Shown piece by piece: positions 27,289-35,794 of a stretch of DNA of 64,000 nucleotides; the first letter of the stretch is position 1; every line of letters begins with the position of its first letter. The position numbers were made by a program, and so were the translations under genes. Source of the stretch: MFD04580-c1 sp963702995 (GTDB taxonomy: Bacteria > Planctomycetota > Phycisphaerae > Tepidisphaerales > Tepidisphaeraceae); assembly GCA_963702995.1 (NCBI GenBank), contig OY969783.1:5890001-5954000 (forward strand), read 5' to 3'. The notes under the pieces are model-generated. The model made no database searches. It had not been told where the DNA came from and worked only from the letters and a program-made list of their open reading frames with translations.

Positions 27289-27677
27289 CGATTCCTTTCC
27301 GCCTCCGCCGGCCCTTGCCCGGCTCCGCCGCACCCCCGAGCCCGCGTGTTATAGAGGCCCACCCGGCCTCCGGCAAACCGGCCGGGGGCGCGGAGGTTGT
27401 CTATGGCGTTGCTCCGAAACTGATGCCTGCCCGTTCCTCTTGAGGGCCCTATCACAGCCGCGGGGTGTGACCCTCTTTTGCGGCGGTATCTCTCCGAAAA
27501 CGTAGGGCGTGGTCCACCACGCCACGGCGTGATGCGGCGTGGCGAACCACGCCCTCCATTTGTTTTAGCGCCTCCCTCCAAAACGAGGTGTCGCCACAAA
27601 AGACGGCCAGACCCCAGCCGCGTACCGCGCGGCGCCCCCATTGGCGAACAGCGCCACCGAAAGCTATCATTTGTTTG
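27289..27677. other. Intergenic region with nested palindrome
   Basis: A 389-bp divergent region between the dehydrogenase and DUF1444 genes, expected to hold both promoters. It contains a nested inverted repeat at 27504-27555, listed separately. No ORF was recognised. Confidence 0.55.
27504..27555. repeat. Nested palindromic repeat
   Basis: Outer arms 'agggcgtggt' (27504-27513) and 'accacgccct' (27546-27555); inner arms 'ccacgcc' (27517-27523) and 'ggcgtgg' (27536-27542). The shape is that of a REP-like element. Confidence 0.6.
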
Positions 27678-28457
27678 ATGGCCGAACTGACCCGAGAGCA
27701 GTTTTTCGAGCAGGTTCTCAAGACGGTGCCGGAGAGGTTTCCGCTCGTCGAACTGGCTCGCGGGGAGGCGCCCTTCTCGATGCAGGTGAACGGCCACCTT
27801 GTCTCGCTCGAGAACATTTACCGCATGGCCGTCCTGCGTCCGGATGAGGCGCGGCACAACATCGAGCGATGGGTGGTGGAGCTGCTTCGCGCCGCCGAAG
27901 GGACGCCGGATCGAAACGGGTCGTTTGACGACCTCCGCGACCGCATCTACCCGATGATCCTGCCCGACCGCGGCGACGACGCCCAGCGCGGGACGGTCTC
28001 CCAGCCGCTGGTCGATGGTCTGCTCGTCGCGTACGCGATCGACAGCGATCGGACCATCAGTTACATCCCCCACGCCCTCTTTGACACCTGGGGCGTGACG
28101 CGGGACGACTTGCACGCCGTTTCCCTCGACAACCTCATCCGCCGCAGCGAGGCGATGGGTGCGCATGCGACCCACGACGAGGACGGCGAGATCAACCTCA
28201 TCCTTTTCCAGACGATGGACGGCTACGACGCCAGCCGCCTGCTCCTCCCGACGCTGCACGAGCGGCTGCGCGAGCTTCTCGGCAGCCCGTTCGTGGCGGG
28301 GATCCCTAATCGCGACATCCTCCTCTGCTTCCGCAACGATGATGAAACGGTCGGCCGCCTGCGCGAACAGATCGCCGAAGACCACCGGACCATGCCGCAC
28401 CAGGTGACGGACAAGCTCCTGCTCGTCACAGCGGACGGGATCGCCCTGCGGGCGTGA
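27678..28457 (+). CDS. DUF1444 family protein
   Basis: A 259-aa soluble protein resembling the DUF1444 (YtpQ-like) family. Recognisable parts are the N-terminal 'FPLVELARGEAPFSMQVNGH' and the later 'LFDTWGVTRDDLHAVSLDNL' and 'LLPTLHERLRELLGSPFVAG'. No catalytic motif is known for the family and the role is unknown. The ATG at 27678 begins just before the conserved region; the frame is open upstream but Arg/Pro-rich. serC lies 112 bp downstream. Confidence 0.78.
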   Translation: MAELTREQFFEQVLKTVPERFPLVELARGEAPFSMQVNGHLVSLENIYRMAVLRPDEARHNIERWVVELLRAAEGTPDRNGSFDDLRDRIYPMILPDRGDDAQRGTVSQPLVDGLLVAYAIDSDRTISYIPHALFDTWGVTRDDLHAVSLDNLIRRSEAMGAHATHDEDGEINLILFQTMDGYDASRLLLPTLHERLRELLGSPFVAGIPNRDILLCFRNDDETVGRLREQIAEDHRTMPHQVTDKLLLVTADGIALRA

Positions 28458-28569
28458 AGCGAGGGCCATTCAGGCCCGGGGCCGTTCTGGTTTAAGCCGC
28501 ACCCTTCCCCTATCATTCGCCCCCGACGTTCAACGCAATTGGCCACCGGAAATCGAAGGAAGAAACGAC

Positions 28570-29649
28570 ATGCCCCACCGCATTTTCAACTTCAGCGCCG
28601 GCCCGGCGATGCTCCCGACCTCCGTGTTGGAGAAGTCGGCGGCAGCGCTTGTGGACTACGAGGGCAAGGGCTTCGGCATCGCCGAAGTCAGCCATCGCGG
28701 CAAAGAGTTCGAAGCCGTGAACGACGAAGCCATGAACCGCGCCAAGTCGCTGCTCGGCCTCGGCGACACGCACGATGTGATGTTCCTCCAGGGAGGCGCG
28801 ACGGCCTTCTTCACGCTGATCCCGATGAACTTCCTGCACACCTCGGCCGACTACCTCGTCAGCGGCGAATGGAGTAAGAAGGCCGCGTCGTTCGGTAAGG
28901 AAGTGGGCAAGATCAATGTCGTCGCCAGCACCGAGGCGAGCAACTTCGACCATTCCTCACCCTCGGCCGAGTGGAAGCTGACCGAAGGGTCGGACTACTA
29001 CCACGTCTGCTCCAACGAAACCGTCCACGGCCACCGCCTGCCGGCGTGGCCGAAGCATCCGAACCTGATCGTTGACGCCAGCAGCGAGTTCATGAGCCGT
29101 CGCCACCCGGTTCAGGATTGTGCGCTGGTGTACGGCGGGGCGCAGAAGAACCTCGGCCCCAGCGGCGTGGTGCTCGTCTTCGTTCGCAAGGACATGTACC
29201 CGAAGCAGAAGAAGGTCCCCACCAAGCTCTGGAGCTTCAAGGATCAGGCCGAGAACAAGAGCATGATCAACACGCCCCCGACGTTTGGGGTTTACGTGCT
29301 GCTCGAGATCTTCCGTTGGCTTGAAGCCCAGGGCGGCCTGGCGGCCGTCGAACAAGTCAACGCCAAGAAGGCGTCCCTGATCTACGACGCGATCGACCAG
29401 AGCAACGGCTTCTACTTAGGCACGGTCACCGTGAAGGAGCAGCGCTCCCACATGAACGTCACCTACCGCCTCCCAAGTGAAGAGCTGACGGACGAATTCG
29501 TGAAAACGGCCGCCAAGCAAGGCATGGTCGGCCTGAAGGGGTATCGAACCGTCGGCGGCATTCGCGCGAGCATCTATAACGCGATGCCCCTGGAAGGAGC
29601 CAAATCGCTCGAGCAGTTCATGAAGGATTTCGCCTCGAAAAAGTCGTGA
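28570..29649 (+). CDS. serC: Phosphoserine aminotransferase
   Basis: A 359-aa PLP enzyme that converts 3-phosphohydroxypyruvate to O-phosphoserine in serine synthesis. 'IFNFSAGPAMLPTSVLEK' is the classic SerC N-terminus, and the PLP lysine is in 'VYGGAQKNLGPSGVVLVFV'. 'GGIRASIYNAMP' near the end is also typical. Length is normal for the family. The ATG has 'aggaag' upstream. serB is at 41533-42774, so two of the three serine-pathway enzymes are in the window. Confidence 0.96.
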   Translation: MPHRIFNFSAGPAMLPTSVLEKSAAALVDYEGKGFGIAEVSHRGKEFEAVNDEAMNRAKSLLGLGDTHDVMFLQGGATAFFTLIPMNFLHTSADYLVSGEWSKKAASFGKEVGKINVVASTEASNFDHSSPSAEWKLTEGSDYYHVCSNETVHGHRLPAWPKHPNLIVDASSEFMSRRHPVQDCALVYGGAQKNLGPSGVVLVFVRKDMYPKQKKVPTKLWSFKDQAENKSMINTPPTFGVYVLLEIFRWLEAQGGLAAVEQVNAKKASLIYDAIDQSNGFYLGTVTVKEQRSHMNVTYRLPSEELTDEFVKTAAKQGMVGLKGYRTVGGIRASIYNAMPLEGAKSLEQFMKDFASKKS

Positions 29650-29754
29650 TTCGCGCCTTTCTCGCCCCCTTTGCATCACCGACAAGCTGATACCGACCGG
29701 CGGCCGCCTCTGGCCGCCGGTCGGCGTTTGGGCCGCGTTCCCAGTCGCTCCTCT

Positions 29755-30625
29755 ATGTCCGCCCACGCACCGCGAAGCAATTACGCCGCCCGACTCTCGG
29801 AGCACCCCGGGCTGGTGCTGGCAGGGGATGACCTCTTCAACCGCCGGGGGCGATGGCCAGAAGTCTTTCGGGAGCGGATCGGCAGCGCGTTCGGGGGGCG
29901 GGTCATCTTTGAGATCGGTTGTTTCGACGCCGCCTTGCTGGCGCGGGTGGCCGCGAGATATCCGGGCGTTGCCTTCGTCGGCATTGATTGGAAGTGCAAG
30001 GCGATCTGCGACGGCGCGACGCGGATCGCGTCGCAGCGACTCAAGAACGTGATCCTGCTTCGCGGCCGTGCGCAGGAGATCGGCCGCATCTTCGGAGCGG
30101 ACGAAGTGGATGAAGTCTGGGCATTCCACCCCGACCCGTGCGACCGGGAAAAGGAGTTGCCGAACAGGCTTGTCGCCGAGCCGTTCCTGCTCGACGCGTA
30201 CCGCGTTCTGAAGGCCGGCACGGGTCGGTTCTGCTTGAAGACCGATCACCCCGGCTACTACCAGTCAGCCCTGGGCCTTCTCGGCCTCCCGCAACCGCCA
30301 TGGTTCGAGCCGGCGCGGTTGAGCCTGCAAGAGCGGCGTATCGCCCGGCGGATTCGCGGCCGAGCTTCCCAAAGTACGCTCGACGGACCTTGTGCCCCCG
30401 GAGTCGATCCCAGCCGCGAGCGTCGCCGTGCGGACGCGCTATACGGTTCGATGCAACTCGGCCGACTTCTGGAATGACCCGGCGGCCGCGGACTTGACCG
30501 CGAAGCGGCCCTTCTCCGGCGAGAGGACGTTGTTCGAAGCGCGATACCTCCGCAAGCGCCTGCCGATCTATTACCTTGAGCTCGTCTCACGATCTTCAAT
30601 CGCATCAGCGCGACCCGAACCATGA
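29755..30625 (+). CDS. trmB: tRNA (guanine-N7)-methyltransferase-like protein (frameshifted)
   Basis: A TrmB-like SAM-dependent methyltransferase that makes m7G46 in tRNA. 'VIFEIGCFDAALLARVAARY' is the SAM-binding motif and 'EVWAFHPDPCDREKELPNRL' the family's catalytic segment. The first frame gives a plausible protein only to about 30310. The expected C-terminus reappears in another frame as 'NSADFWNDPAAADL' and 'TLFEARYLRKRLPIYYLEL', ending at 30625. Two missing bases or one extra base between about 30310 and 30400 would explain this. The start is ATG 29755. Confidence 0.78.
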
Positions 30626-30732
30626 GCTCTCCAATTGTCGATTCTATCCTGGACAGAACCGCCAGCCGACCGAATCGGGTATCCTCACCGCCGCGGCGCC
30701 CCCGGGCGGGGCCGCGACGACGGCGGAGGCGA

Positions 30733-31730
30733 ATGCGGGCATTTCGAACGGATTGGGCCTGGCGACTGATCACCGTTCTCTCGCTCGCGCTGGGTGCCGG
30801 GGCCGCACGGGGCGCGGGCGAGGGATTGACGCTGCGTTCGCCATCGGCCGTCAGCCGACGTGGCAGGGATATTACCGATCGAACGCTGACGGCGGCCGCC
30901 TTCACGCTCCCTCGGACGGCGCGTACGGCGTCGGCGGCCTTCGGTCCGGGGGCGCCGGCGATGGTCTTGGTGCCCCAGTGGTTTCTGGATGAGAAACCGG
31001 CCCGCCCGTTCTTCATCCGCCTGCTGATCGGCTGCGCGGCTACGGCGGCTCTGACGCTCTTGACGCTCTGGCGCGCCGGGCCGACGAGCCAAGGACAGGA
31101 CGAGCGATGGCAGTCGGTCTTCGGCGTTGATGCCCGGTTTATCCCGACGATCCCAGCCGGGCAGGAGCCGCAACGGATCGGGCGCACGTCCGGGTCTGGC
31201 CGCCGCTCAATGTGGCGGGGCGGCCGATTCAACTACCGATCCTGATCGAGCGGCCGCCCAGCGCGGGCCCGAGGGCGATCACCTGGTTCTTCCTGATCAA
31301 TGGCGGGGTCATCTCGCTTTTGTTTGCGATCGGAGGCTTCCATCGTGGTGCGATCATCCCGATCGTGGCTTCGACGGTCTGGGCGATGGTCCTTCTCGCG
31401 TGGTGGGCGGTCCTGCAAACCTGCCGGGGGCGTCTGACGCTGATTGACGGATCTCAGATCCGGATGGCGAAGCTCAAGCTCCGCGACCCGACGCGAACCT
31501 CGGTCGTGACGGTGAAGCCGGTCTCGAGCTACCGCGCCATCACATACTATGAAAAAGGCTCGGGTGCCGATTCGCAGCGGAACCTGGAACTTCGAAGCGA
31601 CGATTACGGAGCGCCGTCGGTCTCGCTCGGCATCTACCCGACAGACCGCGCCTTTGAGATCCGCCGCCGCCTCGCCGAAACGCTCGGCATCGGCGACCTG
31701 GACGAAGCACGCGACCCGCCGCCCGATTGA
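30733..31730 (+). CDS. Hypothetical membrane protein (frameshifted, start uncertain)
   Basis: No family recognised. The first part has a signal-like helix ('LITVLSLALGAGAARGAG') and a TM segment ('IRLLIGCAATAALTLLTLW'). One base appears to be missing near 31130, after which the frame reads 'HVRVWPPLNVAGRPIQLP'. Two TM helices follow ('TWFFLINGGVISLLFAIGGF' and 'IIPIVASTVWAMVLLAWWAV'), then a soluble C-terminal domain. The C-terminal half (31212-31730) is the well-supported part; the N-terminus could be wrong. Confidence 0.55.
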
Positions 31731-32008
31731 TGGCTTCTTCTGACTGTCATCCGCCGCCGACCATTCCGCGGATCATCGGCGTCTCGCGGCGTCGGCGGGC
31801 GTGGGAATGCCAGCGGCGAGCGTCGAGCCGAAGCCCAGTCGTTCAGGCCGCGCACATCCACCTCACTTCGACCCGTGGAAGGGCAGGTCCTTGCGAGCCT
31901 GCAAAGAGGGAATGAAACGGGGACGTAGCTGGGAATGAAACGGGGTAGGGGACGTGGAACGGGGAGGGGACGTGGAACGGGGATGGACGTGGAACGGGGA
32001 CGTGGAAC

Positions 32009-32046
32009 GGGGACGCAGCTAGTTTTAGGATTCTAGCTACGTCCCC
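32009..32046. repeat. GGGGACG hairpin element, copy 1
   Basis: 'ggggacgcagctag' and 'ctagctacgtcccc' form a 14-bp stem (one mismatch) around the loop 'ttttaggatt'. It is one of six near-identical copies in the island. Confidence 0.85.
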
Positions 32047-32070
32047 GTTTCCCCGTCTGGAACGGGGACG

Positions 32071-32402
32071 TGGAACGGGGACGCAGCTAGTTTTAGGATT
32101 CTAGCTACGTCCCCGTTTCCCCGTCCCCCGTTTCCCCGTCCCGTGGGACGTCAAAATTCGAGGTGGGGTTCAACATTTTATTAATGTCGAGGAGCGGCAG
32201 AATGAGAAGAATTGAGTACTCTAGTGAGCAGAAACCGCACTTCCTCGACCGCGTTCCGAGTGTCGTGACAAAATTGGCCGCGCTCGTCATTCTGACGGGG
32301 CTCCCGTTTCCGCGACTGCGAGTATTCTATGGAATACTCGGAGCCATGGTGCTGGTCGTCGCGGTGGTCGTCGCCATTGTTCGGAAGAGACGGAGCGAAA
32401 CG
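32071..32402. repeat. 332-bp direct repeat, unit 1
   Basis: Repeated at 32461-32792 (offset 390 bp) with a single mismatch that I could find (32113 c versus 32503 g). It carries hairpin copy 2 and the start of a small membrane-protein gene. Confidence 0.9.
32077..32114. repeat. GGGGACG hairpin element, copy 2
   Basis: Same 38-nt sequence as copy 1, 68 bp downstream of it and inside duplication unit 1. Confidence 0.85.
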
Positions 32403-32480
32403 GGGACGTGGAACGGGGACGCAGCTAGTTTTAGGATTCTAGCTACGTCGTGCGTAGGGGTGGAACGGGGACGCAGCTAG
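32202..32480 (+). CDS. Small two-helix membrane protein, copy 1
   Basis: Begins MRRIEYSSEQKPHF with 'ggag' 7 nt upstream. Two hydrophobic segments ('VVTKLAALVILTGLPF' and 'FYGILGAMVLVVAVVVAIV') end at 'RKRRSE'. After that the frame reads into hairpin copy 3, so the C-terminal tail is derived from repeat sequence. No family recognised. The place beside RHS fragments suggests an orphan immunity-type protein (inference only). Confidence 0.5.
   Translation: MRRIEYSSEQKPHFLDRVPSVVTKLAALVILTGLPFPRLRVFYGILGAMVLVVAVVVAIVRKRRSETGTWNGDAASFRILATSCVGVERGRS
32415..32449. repeat. GGGGACG hairpin element, copy 3 (right arm damaged)
   Basis: Left arm and loop are identical to the other copies. The right arm ends 'ctagctacgtcg', losing the final CCCC. 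Confidence 0.75.
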
Positions 32481-32792
32481 TTTTAGGATTCTAGCTACGT
32501 CCGCGTTTCCCCGTCCCCCGTTTCCCCGTCCCGTGGGACGTCAAAATTCGAGGTGGGGTTCAACATTTTATTAATGTCGAGGAGCGGCAGAATGAGAAGA
32601 ATTGAGTACTCTAGTGAGCAGAAACCGCACTTCCTCGACCGCGTTCCGAGTGTCGTGACAAAATTGGCCGCGCTCGTCATTCTGACGGGGCTCCCGTTTC
32701 CGCGACTGCGAGTATTCTATGGAATACTCGGAGCCATGGTGCTGGTCGTCGCGGTGGTCGTCGCCATTGTTCGGAAGAGACGGAGCGAAACG
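32461..32792. repeat. 332-bp direct repeat, unit 2
   Basis: Second copy of 32071-32402. The near identity points to a recent duplication, or gene conversion, through the flanking hairpins. Confidence 0.9.
32467..32504. repeat. GGGGACG hairpin element, copy 4
   Basis: Same as copy 2 except for a c-to-g change in the right arm (32503). Confidence 0.83.
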
Positions 32793-32918
32793 GAAACTGG
32801 AACAGAAAACGGGACGGTTTCCGTTGACATGCCCAGGGCTTCCTCACCTACAGCGCCTACGACCCCGCCACCGGCGGCCTCGTCAAGACGGAACGGAAAC
32901 GGGGACGGTCTCAAATAG
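32592..32918 (+). CDS. Small two-helix membrane protein, copy 2
   Basis: The first 67 residues are identical to copy 1 at 32202. The tail differs: the frame runs into 'ETGTENGTVSVD' and then across an RHS remnant read in the wrong frame. The conserved part is therefore the two-helix module, and both tails are accidental. Function unknown. Confidence 0.48.
   Translation: MRRIEYSSEQKPHFLDRVPSVVTKLAALVILTGLPFPRLRVFYGILGAMVLVVAVVVAIVRKRRSETETGTENGTVSVDMPRASSPTAPTTPPPAASSRRNGNGDGLK
32831..32890 (+). pseudogene. RHS-repeat remnant (20 codons)
   Basis: In one frame the DNA encodes 'FLTYSAYDPATGG' and 'LVKT', a typical RHS/YD-repeat phrase. No longer frame continues on either side. It is a fragment of a once larger RHS gene, flanked by 'gggacggt(c/t)t' repeat sequences. 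Confidence 0.6.
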
Positions 32919-32960
32919 TCGAGGAACGGATAAGGGGACGGCCTCAAATCGGGGTGGAAC

Positions 32961-32998
32961 GGGGACGCAGCTAGTTTTAGGATTCTAGCTACGTCCCC
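32961..32998. repeat. GGGGACG hairpin element, copy 5
   Basis: Full-length copy. Just upstream lie two 'gggacgg(t/c)ctcaaat' motifs (about 32902 and 32937); a third related one is at about 35731. Confidence 0.85.
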
Positions 32999-33152
32999 GT
33001 TTCCCCGTCCCAGAGTCTGGGGGACTTGATAAGGGATTAGATTCGTTGAATCGCCAAAAAGTCCAATCGCTCCTCGAAAAGATTGCGAAGGCGTGCGGAT
33101 GCGTATGCAAAGGGAGCTCTCGTTCGAGCTAAAAGGTACTCAAGGTACTCAA

Positions 33153-33503
33153 ATGCCACGGCTCTTCGTAACTCTGTTGCTATTTATTACGTTCTGCGTT
33201 GTTCTGATCCCTGGTGGCCACGGCGTCGGGCCGATTGCGATCCTGCTCATCTTTGCAGATTGTTCTGGACCTTGGGGTATTCCGGTGATTGGATCTTGGC
33301 TGTCGTTCATATTGATACTTACTACTGATGTCAATATCGCGGTTTCAAGACTAGGGTTCACGTACATAGGCTTAACACTTTGTCTAATCTCTTGGTACGG
33401 ATTTTTAAGGGAGTCTGAAGACTGGCAATTTTCTCTTATCTGCTCGTTACCCTTTTTTGTCTGCTGGATTTTGAAGTTGGTTCTAACAGCCCGAGGTCCA
33501 TAA
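33153..33503 (+). CDS. Hypothetical four-helix membrane protein
   Basis: About 116 aa from ATG 33153 (alternative starts at 33093, 33099 or 33105). It has roughly four hydrophobic segments ('LFVTLLLFITFCVVLIPGG', 'GSWLSFILILTTD', 'YIGLTLCLISWYGFL', 'LPFFVCWILKLVL'). The base composition is clearly more AT-rich than the neighbours, a sign of foreign origin. It lies between hairpin copy 5 and an IS remnant. No family recognised. Confidence 0.5.
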   Translation: MPRLFVTLLLFITFCVVLIPGGHGVGPIAILLIFADCSGPWGIPVIGSWLSFILILTTDVNIAVSRLGFTYIGLTLCLISWYGFLRESEDWQFSLICSLPFFVCWILKLVLTARGP

Positions 33504-33556
33504 AGGGGCCACCTCCCAATGCGACCGCGCTAACGGCGGCACCCCGCCGCTGGACT

Positions 33557-33693
33557 AGGCTCTGTCTCGAAACCATGGTAGCTGCCTAAGATCTGATGCC
33601 TCAAGGAGGTGGGCACAGATGGAGCGACACGAACTTACGGACGAGCAATGGGAACTGGTTGAGCCGCTGATCCCTCGGAGTACGGCCCGGGAC
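33557..33693 (+). mobile_element. IS5-like transposase remnant (left end and N-terminus)
   Basis: 'ggctctgtctcgaaa' resembles an IS5-family terminal repeat. About 50 bp on, with an 'aggaggt' ribosome site, the frame starts 'MERHELTDEQWELVEPLIPR', the standard N-terminus of an IS5-type transposase. It is cut after about 25 codons where repeat sequence and hairpin copy 6 begin. Not functional. Confidence 0.72.
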
Positions 33694-33714
33694 GTGGAAC
33701 GGGGGACGTGGAAC

Positions 33715-33752
33715 GGGGACGCAGCTAGTTTTAGGATTCTAGCTACGTCCCC
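33715..33752. repeat. GGGGACG hairpin element, copy 6
   Basis: Full-length copy, exactly at the junction between the IS remnant and the RHS 3' fragment that starts at about 33783. Confidence 0.85.
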
Positions 33753-33782
33753 GTTCCCCCGTCCCCCGTTTCCCCGTCTGGT

Positions 33783-35324
33783 GGCAAGCAGTACGTCACC
33801 TTTACCTACGACGCCCAGGGCCGCCGGGATGAGAAGGACGTCTATTCCTATGACGCGCAAGGCGTCACGCGATCAGCACTCCCGACCAGCATCACCCGCT
33901 ACGCCTGGCAAGGGGACCAACTCGTCGCCGAGTTCGACGGGAACAACACGCTGCTCCGCTCCTATGCCTGGGGGCAGTCGGGCCTCATCGGAATCACGGA
34001 CTATACCCACCCGGGCAGAGGCGCCCCGGCCGTCTACACGCCGATCGCGGACGCGACGGGGACGATCGTGGCGTTGGTGGACGCCTCGACGGGGCAGGTG
34101 GCCGCGAGCTACCGGTACGACCTGTGGGGCAACCCACTCTCCGCCAGCGGAGCGGCCGCGGGGGCCTGCCCGTTCGGCTTCGCGGGGATGTACCGCGACA
34201 GCGAGACCGGGCTCTACCACACCCCCAACCGGGAGTACAACCCGGTGCAGCACCGCTGGCTCACCCGCGACCCGTCGGGGGAGGCGGGCGGGGTGAATCT
34301 GTATGCGTATTGCGGGAATGACCCGGTGAACAAGGCGGATTCCAGTGGGTTGTCGGAATCAGATCCTTCAGGAAACGATAGTCCCTGGGAATGGAGCAAA
34401 TGGGATGTCATCACTACTTTTTGGGGTTTAACTCCCACCCACGTATTGTATAACGCAATATGGCATTCCGCTCATCCAATCATCAGGTCGGGATATACGC
34501 TCGAACCAAATTCGGAATCCCTTAGGATTGACAATGAGGCTCGGCAAAATGCTGCAGTCGTGGGCAAGGGCAACACTGAGGGCATACGAAAGAACATTCA
34601 GAACTCGTACAACAATACATTCCGGGATCTTTCCACCCTGGGAACATCTACTCCGTTGACCAGCTTTCAGCCGCCGATACCAGAATCCACTGGGCGGACC
34701 GTTGCTGAGAAGAACGTGGTCTACGAAGCGGAGCTAGCCGCTCGCGATGCCGCAATCGAGCGGTCAGTGGAGGGGACGGGAAGCAAGCTAACGCCCGCCG
34801 AAATCAATACCTACCGACGCCTGTACGGGACAGCGCAAGGTCCTGGGTTGGTCTGGACCCGAAACGTCTCCGGTGCCGTTCGTAATGAAGTAGAAGCTCG
34901 AGCTATCGCGACCGCGCATGGCGTGGTTATACCGGAAGATGTCGAAATCTTAATGGTTCCAAAGGGCTTTGAAGGGATTATGCTTCCACAGCCGGTCTTA
35001 GAAGGCGATGCCGTCTATGCAACGTATGGCGACTTTCGAATTGGGTATGGCGTTAAGAACCAATGGAAATCACTCTATAGAAGAAACAAGATTCTCGTGA
35101 AAATTCGATCGGATGTTTTCGAGAGTGACGAGGCGATCGTGGCAGTATTTACCCACGAGTTCTATGAGCTCAATAGGCTTCGCGAGATGTTTGCGGCTGC
35201 TAACGGCGTGATGAGGGGGGAGATCATTTGGGATCTTATTGCGCCTTACCGGCCGGGGAACCTTCACAGTAAGGCTTGGGATCTGGCCGATGCCGCGGTT
35301 CAAAGGATGAGGGAGGTCCGATGA
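33783..35324 (+). CDS. RHS-repeat protein 3' end with variable C-terminal predicted toxin domain
   Basis: No start codon of its own: the frame emerges from hairpin repeat sequence, so this is the 3' part of an RHS gene. YD-type repeats ('YVTFTYDAQGRRDEKDVYSY') lead to the conserved RHS core end ('GLYHTPNREYNPVQHRWLTR' followed by 'DPSGEAGGVNLYAYCGNDPV'). After 'NKADSSGL' comes a unique region of about 320 residues with lower GC. Its end has 'AVFTHEFYELNRLREMF' and 'GNLHSKAWDLADAAVQRMRE', with conserved-looking His, Glu and Asp residues. By analogy with RHS/polymorphic toxins this is the toxic tip. I do not recognise the fold. Confidence 0.75.
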   Translation, partial: GKQYVTFTYDAQGRRDEKDVYSYDAQGVTRSALPTSITRYAWQGDQLVAEFDGNNTLLRSYAWGQSGLIGITDYTHPGRGAPAVYTPIADATGTIVALVDASTGQVAASYRYDLWGNPLSASGAAAGACPFGFAGMYRDSETGLYHTPNREYNPVQHRWLTRDPSGEAGGVNLYAYCGNDPVNKADSSGLSESDPSGNDSPWEWSKWDVITTFWGLTPTHVLYNAIWHSAHPIIRSGYTLEPNSESLRIDNEARQNAAVVGKGNTEGIRKNIQNSYNNTFRDLSTLGTSTPLTSFQPPIPESTGRTVAEKNVVYEAELAARDAAIERSVEGTGSKLTPAEINTYRRLYGTAQGPGLVWTRNVSGAVRNEVEARAIATAHGVVIPEDVEILMVPKGFEGIMLPQPVLEGDAVYATYGDFRIGYGVKNQWKSLYRRNKILVKIRSDVFESDEAIVAVFTHEFYELNRLREMFAAANGVMRGEIIWDLIAPYRPGNLHSKAWDLADAAVQRMREVR

Positions 35325-35596
35325 TGATCGAGTTTGAGCAGGCGATTACATTTCATCGTGACGGACTCTTAACAGATTCTCAACTCCTTTGGATCGTTAT
35401 GGGAAAGGTCACGGAATCAAATTACCTAAGTATCCTCTACCATCTTCCAGAAGAGGTTATAGATCTGATGGAATCGTCCATTGAAGATTACGATCCATCG
35501 ATCGTCCATTGGAACAGTCACCTAGAGTATATTAGGATCGATCCGGTCGGTCATGCTTGTCTGGCTCGTTGGCTTGAAGCACGTCGGGGAAGATGA
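35324..35596 (+). CDS. Predicted immunity protein for the RHS C-terminal domain
   Basis: A 90-aa acidic cytoplasmic-type protein beginning MIEFEQAITFHRDG. Its ATG overlaps the RHS stop codon by 1 nt (ATGATG at 35321 gives two possible starts) and 'gggagg' lies upstream. A small gene overlapping the end of an RHS toxin is the normal place for the cognate immunity gene. No domain recognised, so the role is inferred from position only. Confidence 0.68.
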   Translation: MIEFEQAITFHRDGLLTDSQLLWIVMGKVTESNYLSILYHLPEEVIDLMESSIEDYDPSIVHWNSHLEYIRIDPVGHACLARWLEARRGR

Positions 35597-35676
35597 AACG
35601 GGAGAATAGAACGGGGTAGAGTCGAGACGTGGCGCGGTGGCGCGAGGTAACTATTTACCGGGGAAGGGAATGAAAC

Positions 35677-35690
35677 GGGGACGTAGCTAG
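35677..35690. repeat. Half copy of the GGGGACG hairpin
   Basis: 'ggggacgtagctag' is the left arm only, followed by unrelated sequence. It sits just before the second RHS fragment. Confidence 0.65.
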
Positions 35691-35794
35691 TTGATTTTCG
35701 CCCGGTGTCGCGGTTCGCGAGGATGGCACGGGACAGTCTCAAATTGTTGGTGGATTCAAGGGAACATAGCTCTTCATTCCCGACTCGTTCCCCG

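Larger units (their letters stand above)
31731..32201. other. Left edge of the repeat-rich RHS island
   Basis: No gene recognised. From about 31918 the sequence is built of 'gacgtggaacgggg' units repeated directly (31945-32015), ending in hairpin copies at 32009-32046 and 32077-32114. This looks like a recombination-prone array of short repeats. Confidence 0.65.

Noticed and set aside
30258..31232. A 324-codon minus-strand frame across trmB and the next gene
   Set aside because: Arg/Ser-rich translation with no domain; the plus strand carries the TrmB motifs.
31945..32520. A CRISPR-like look of regularly repeated palindromes
   Set aside because: Spacing is irregular, there are no uniform unique spacers and no cas genes; a REP-like hairpin family fits better.
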